Below, piece after piece: positions 62,244 through 64,000 of a stretch of 64,000 nucleotides of DNA. A program made the translations under genes and the position numbers. The number at the start of each line of letters is the position of its first letter. Position 1 is the first letter of the stretch. The DNA lies in assembly GCA_963848675.1 (NCBI GenBank), contig CAWKEY010000053.1, positions 1 through 64,000 of the forward strand, given 5' to 3'. This DNA comes from CAWKEY01 sp963848675. GTDB lineage: Bacteria; Pseudomonadota; Gammaproteobacteria; Methylococcales; Methylomonadaceae. The notes beneath the pieces were generated by a model. The model was not told where the DNA came from. It saw only the letters and a list, made by a program, of their open reading frames with translations, and searched no databases.

Positions 62244-62660
62244 ATGGACAACATCGATCGCTCATTTTTAGGCATAGGCTGGAACTTTCCACCGACATTT
62301 CGCCGTGAATGGTACGGCGTCGAGATGCTGGTCGAAGAGGATGATGTGCGTAGCAGTATGCAGATCATTTTAACGACCATCACTGGTGAACGGGTGATGC
62401 TACCCACCTTCGGAGCCAATCTGCATCCGTATGTCTTCGATACGATGAATGTTCAGGACATTGCCTTAATCGAAAAGATCGTCAAAGAAGCGCTTGTTTT
62501 CCACGAGCCGCGCATTATCGTCGACGCTATCATCACGACACCCGATCAGGCGAATGGCGTGCTGCTGATCGATATTTCGTACACAATTATTACCACTAAT
62601 ACGCGTTACAACTACGTATTCCCGTTCTATATCCATGAAGCCACGAACATCGAAATATGA
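62244..62660 (+). CDS. gp25-like baseplate wedge protein (Pvc9-like)
   Basis: A 138-residue gp25/W family protein: SFLGIGWNFPPTFRREWYGV, ILTTITGERVMLPTFGANLH and EALVFHEPRIIVDAIITT. It forms the inner baseplate ring. ATG 62244 is chosen, as the residues before it overlap the PAAR end. It overlaps the next gene by 4 bases. Intact. Confidence 0.88.
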   Translation: MDNIDRSFLGIGWNFPPTFRREWYGVEMLVEEDDVRSSMQIILTTITGERVMLPTFGANLHPYVFDTMNVQDIALIEKIVKEALVFHEPRIIVDAIITTPDQANGVLLIDISYTIITTNTRYNYVFPFYIHEATNIEI

Positions 62661-64000
62661 AGAACTGTAATTGCCACTATGAAATACCCCGGGACGGTTC
62701 AGGTCAGCTGGGCCGCTATTTAAAAGCGCTTGATCCCAGTTATGCGCCGATAGACGGGCGAAGTCTCGAAGACTTGCTGGTGTTTGCGAAGCGATATGCG
62801 GCGCAGATTCGTTTCTACGATATGCCTGATAGCAAGATAGACGACGATACAGCGCCTGAACACGTCAGCTGGCGCGAATTCTTCCGCCGTGATATGGCGG
62901 TGATTGCGGCTTCCATTTCCGTCGTCGATACTGCACAGCTGAAAAGCGATTACGATCAGAACCGTGATCACCTTGATGCTCATCCGGATTCCGATGCGCT
63001 AAATGATTTGTTTGAGCCGATTCTGGGTATGGTTGCGCAAATCGACCGCTGGTATGCCTGGCTATTCCAAGGTAATCCGCTACATGCCGATCTGCAGTTG
63101 GCAATCGATTCGGTACTCCGTGAGCAGGTTAAAAAGATTGTCGCTTACGAAGAAGGCTACAAATATTTAGATCCTAAGCATCCGTTGCAACTGGATTATT
63201 CAGCCATCGAGAACGATAGCCTTTGGGGATTGGATGAAGAGATCAACCCTGATGCTTCTATTTATCAAGGCACCAATCTCGACGATCAGATACGTTATGC
63301 AGCACTCTTCGTCGATGACATCTTCCATGCTGTCTACGGTTTTATGACGGATCTGGTTGAAGTAAAGTCAGTGGGATATATGCAACTACGCGCTGCAAGC
63401 CTATCCCTCGCATCAGCCGCATATGGCGCTATTTATTGCCTTTCCTTGAATTGTTTCGACTGGCACAGGACCAGATGAACGGGCTTACCGGCAAGATGCT
63501 GGATTTTTACTATCAGGACGTGCTGCGTCTGGCGACTAAACCTTCCATTCCTGATCGCGCCTATGTGGTATTCGAACTGGCGAAAGATGTCGTTCAATAC
63601 GACATTGCCCAGGGTACTACGCTGAAAGCCGGTAAGGATGCGGCAGGCAAAGAGCAGATTTATGCCACCAATGCCGATCTGGTGGTCAATCAGGCCAAGG
63701 TCAAGGAATTGAAAACGCTGTTTATTCAAAAAACGCCATCGGTCGATCCGGTAAACGGCACGATAGATGCGATTTTTGCCCGGCCTGTGGCGAATTCCCA
63801 GGATGGATTCGGGGAAAAAATTGTCGACGATCCCAGCGGCAAATGGCCTACTTTCGGCAAAGGCATGCCGAATTTACAAAAAGCCAAAAACATTTGCCAG
63901 ATAGTTGATCAATATAAGGAAATACTGTCGCGTAAGGATCAGGCAAAAATTGGTTTTGCAGTTGCTAGCCCGCAGTTGTTGTTGCAAGGTGGAAATCGCC
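62657..64000 (+). pseudogene. Baseplate J-like protein (Pvc11-like), two frameshifts, runs off window
   Basis: A large baseplate wedge protein of the gp6/J type. The first frame (62657 to about 63365) reads RYLKALDPSYAPIDGRSLED, MLVFAKRYAAQIRFYDMPD-type, and WREFFRRDMAVIAASISVVD. A +1 shift near 63365 leads to SQWDICNYALQAYPSHQPHM, then a second near 63433 to LELFRLAQDQMNGLTGKMLD and FYYQDVLRLATKPSIPDRAY, which continues in frame to the window end (VFELAKDVVQYDIAQGTTLK). The C-terminus lies outside. Two extra bases (an A in AAA and a C in CC) would explain it. Confidence 0.82.

Noticed and set aside
61580..62419. A 279-residue minus-strand frame
   Set aside because: It is antisense to the spike, PAAR and gp25 genes, all of which show family motifs.
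1..64000. CRISPR arrays, tRNA or rRNA genes
   Set aside because: No regularly spaced repeats, cloverleaf genes or rRNA segments were recognised on reading.
55082..64000. Ordinary prophage tail
   Set aside because: DUF4255 cap, DUF5908, LysM Pvc7-like and PAAR genes together indicate an eCIS; no phage head, lysis or integrase gene is seen, although the right side is outside the window.

Overview
The window looks like a gammaproteobacterial chromosome, most plausibly a methanotroph or relative (Methylococcales). This is inferred from gene content: a cytochrome P460-family haem protein, the order yceD-rpmF-plsX-fabHDG-acpP-fabF-pabC-mltG-tmk-holB-pilZ-tatD with PilZ between holB and tatD, and a heavy load of insertion sequences and group II introns. 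No rRNA, tRNA or CRISPR array was recognised.

Layout. (1) 0.5-9.2 kb: a HigBA-like toxin-antitoxin (TA) pair, a four-gene MCE lipid-transport operon (STAS-MlaE permease, MlaF ATPase, MlaD-like MCE protein, PqiC-like lipoprotein), a small membrane protein, a large PilZ-like protein, cytochrome P460 and thiopurine methyltransferase. (2) 9.6-11.7 kb: a broken gene carrying an IS4-family element. (3) 12.4-20.5 kb: a nest of group II introns on the minus strand. Intron Z holds the 5' part of intron X (copy A). Intron Y follows at the FADD codons of X's reverse transcriptase (RT), and a full second X (copy B) sits inside Y. The far side of Y is the RT of Z, so the nest is a recombinant. An IS of about 1.9 kb interrupts X copy A. 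(4) 21-26.8 kb: BrnTA and VapBC-type TA pairs, two overlapping small genes of unknown function, a possible attC-like site, a membrane gene cut by an IS630 element, and an IS1595 element. (5) 26.8-44.1 kb: core metabolism, in order dusA, folE, hemH (with an in-frame TGA), a membrane-anchored MutS-like ATPase, a lytic transglycosylase, an HDOD protein, maf, then the fatty-acid synthesis and DNA-replication cluster. (6) 44-48.1 kb: a class V aminotransferase split by an IS1380 element, then an IS30 element. (7) 48.3-54.3 kb: a Tn3-family transposon with a transposase split by a second copy of the 1.9-kb IS, a divergent resolvase and a passenger TA pair. (8) 54.9-64 kb: an IS4 remnant, then an extracellular contractile injection system (eCIS) locus in the order cap, unknown, sheath, tube, second tube, Pvc6-, Pvc7-, spike-, PAAR-, gp25- and J-like proteins, running off the window.

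How the parts work together. The fab cluster supplies phospholipid precursors (PlsX) and acyl carrier protein with its elongation enzymes. The Mla-like operon moves lipid between membranes. The eCIS would assemble a syringe-like particle, but its two tube, spike and J-like genes carry at least six apparent single-base frameshifts, all in the same direction, so it looks inactive or the sequence there is faulty. Three interrupted genes (the 9.6-kb gene, the aminotransferase and the Tn3 transposase) rejoin exactly in frame when the IS and one copy of its target duplication are removed, so those insertions look recent.
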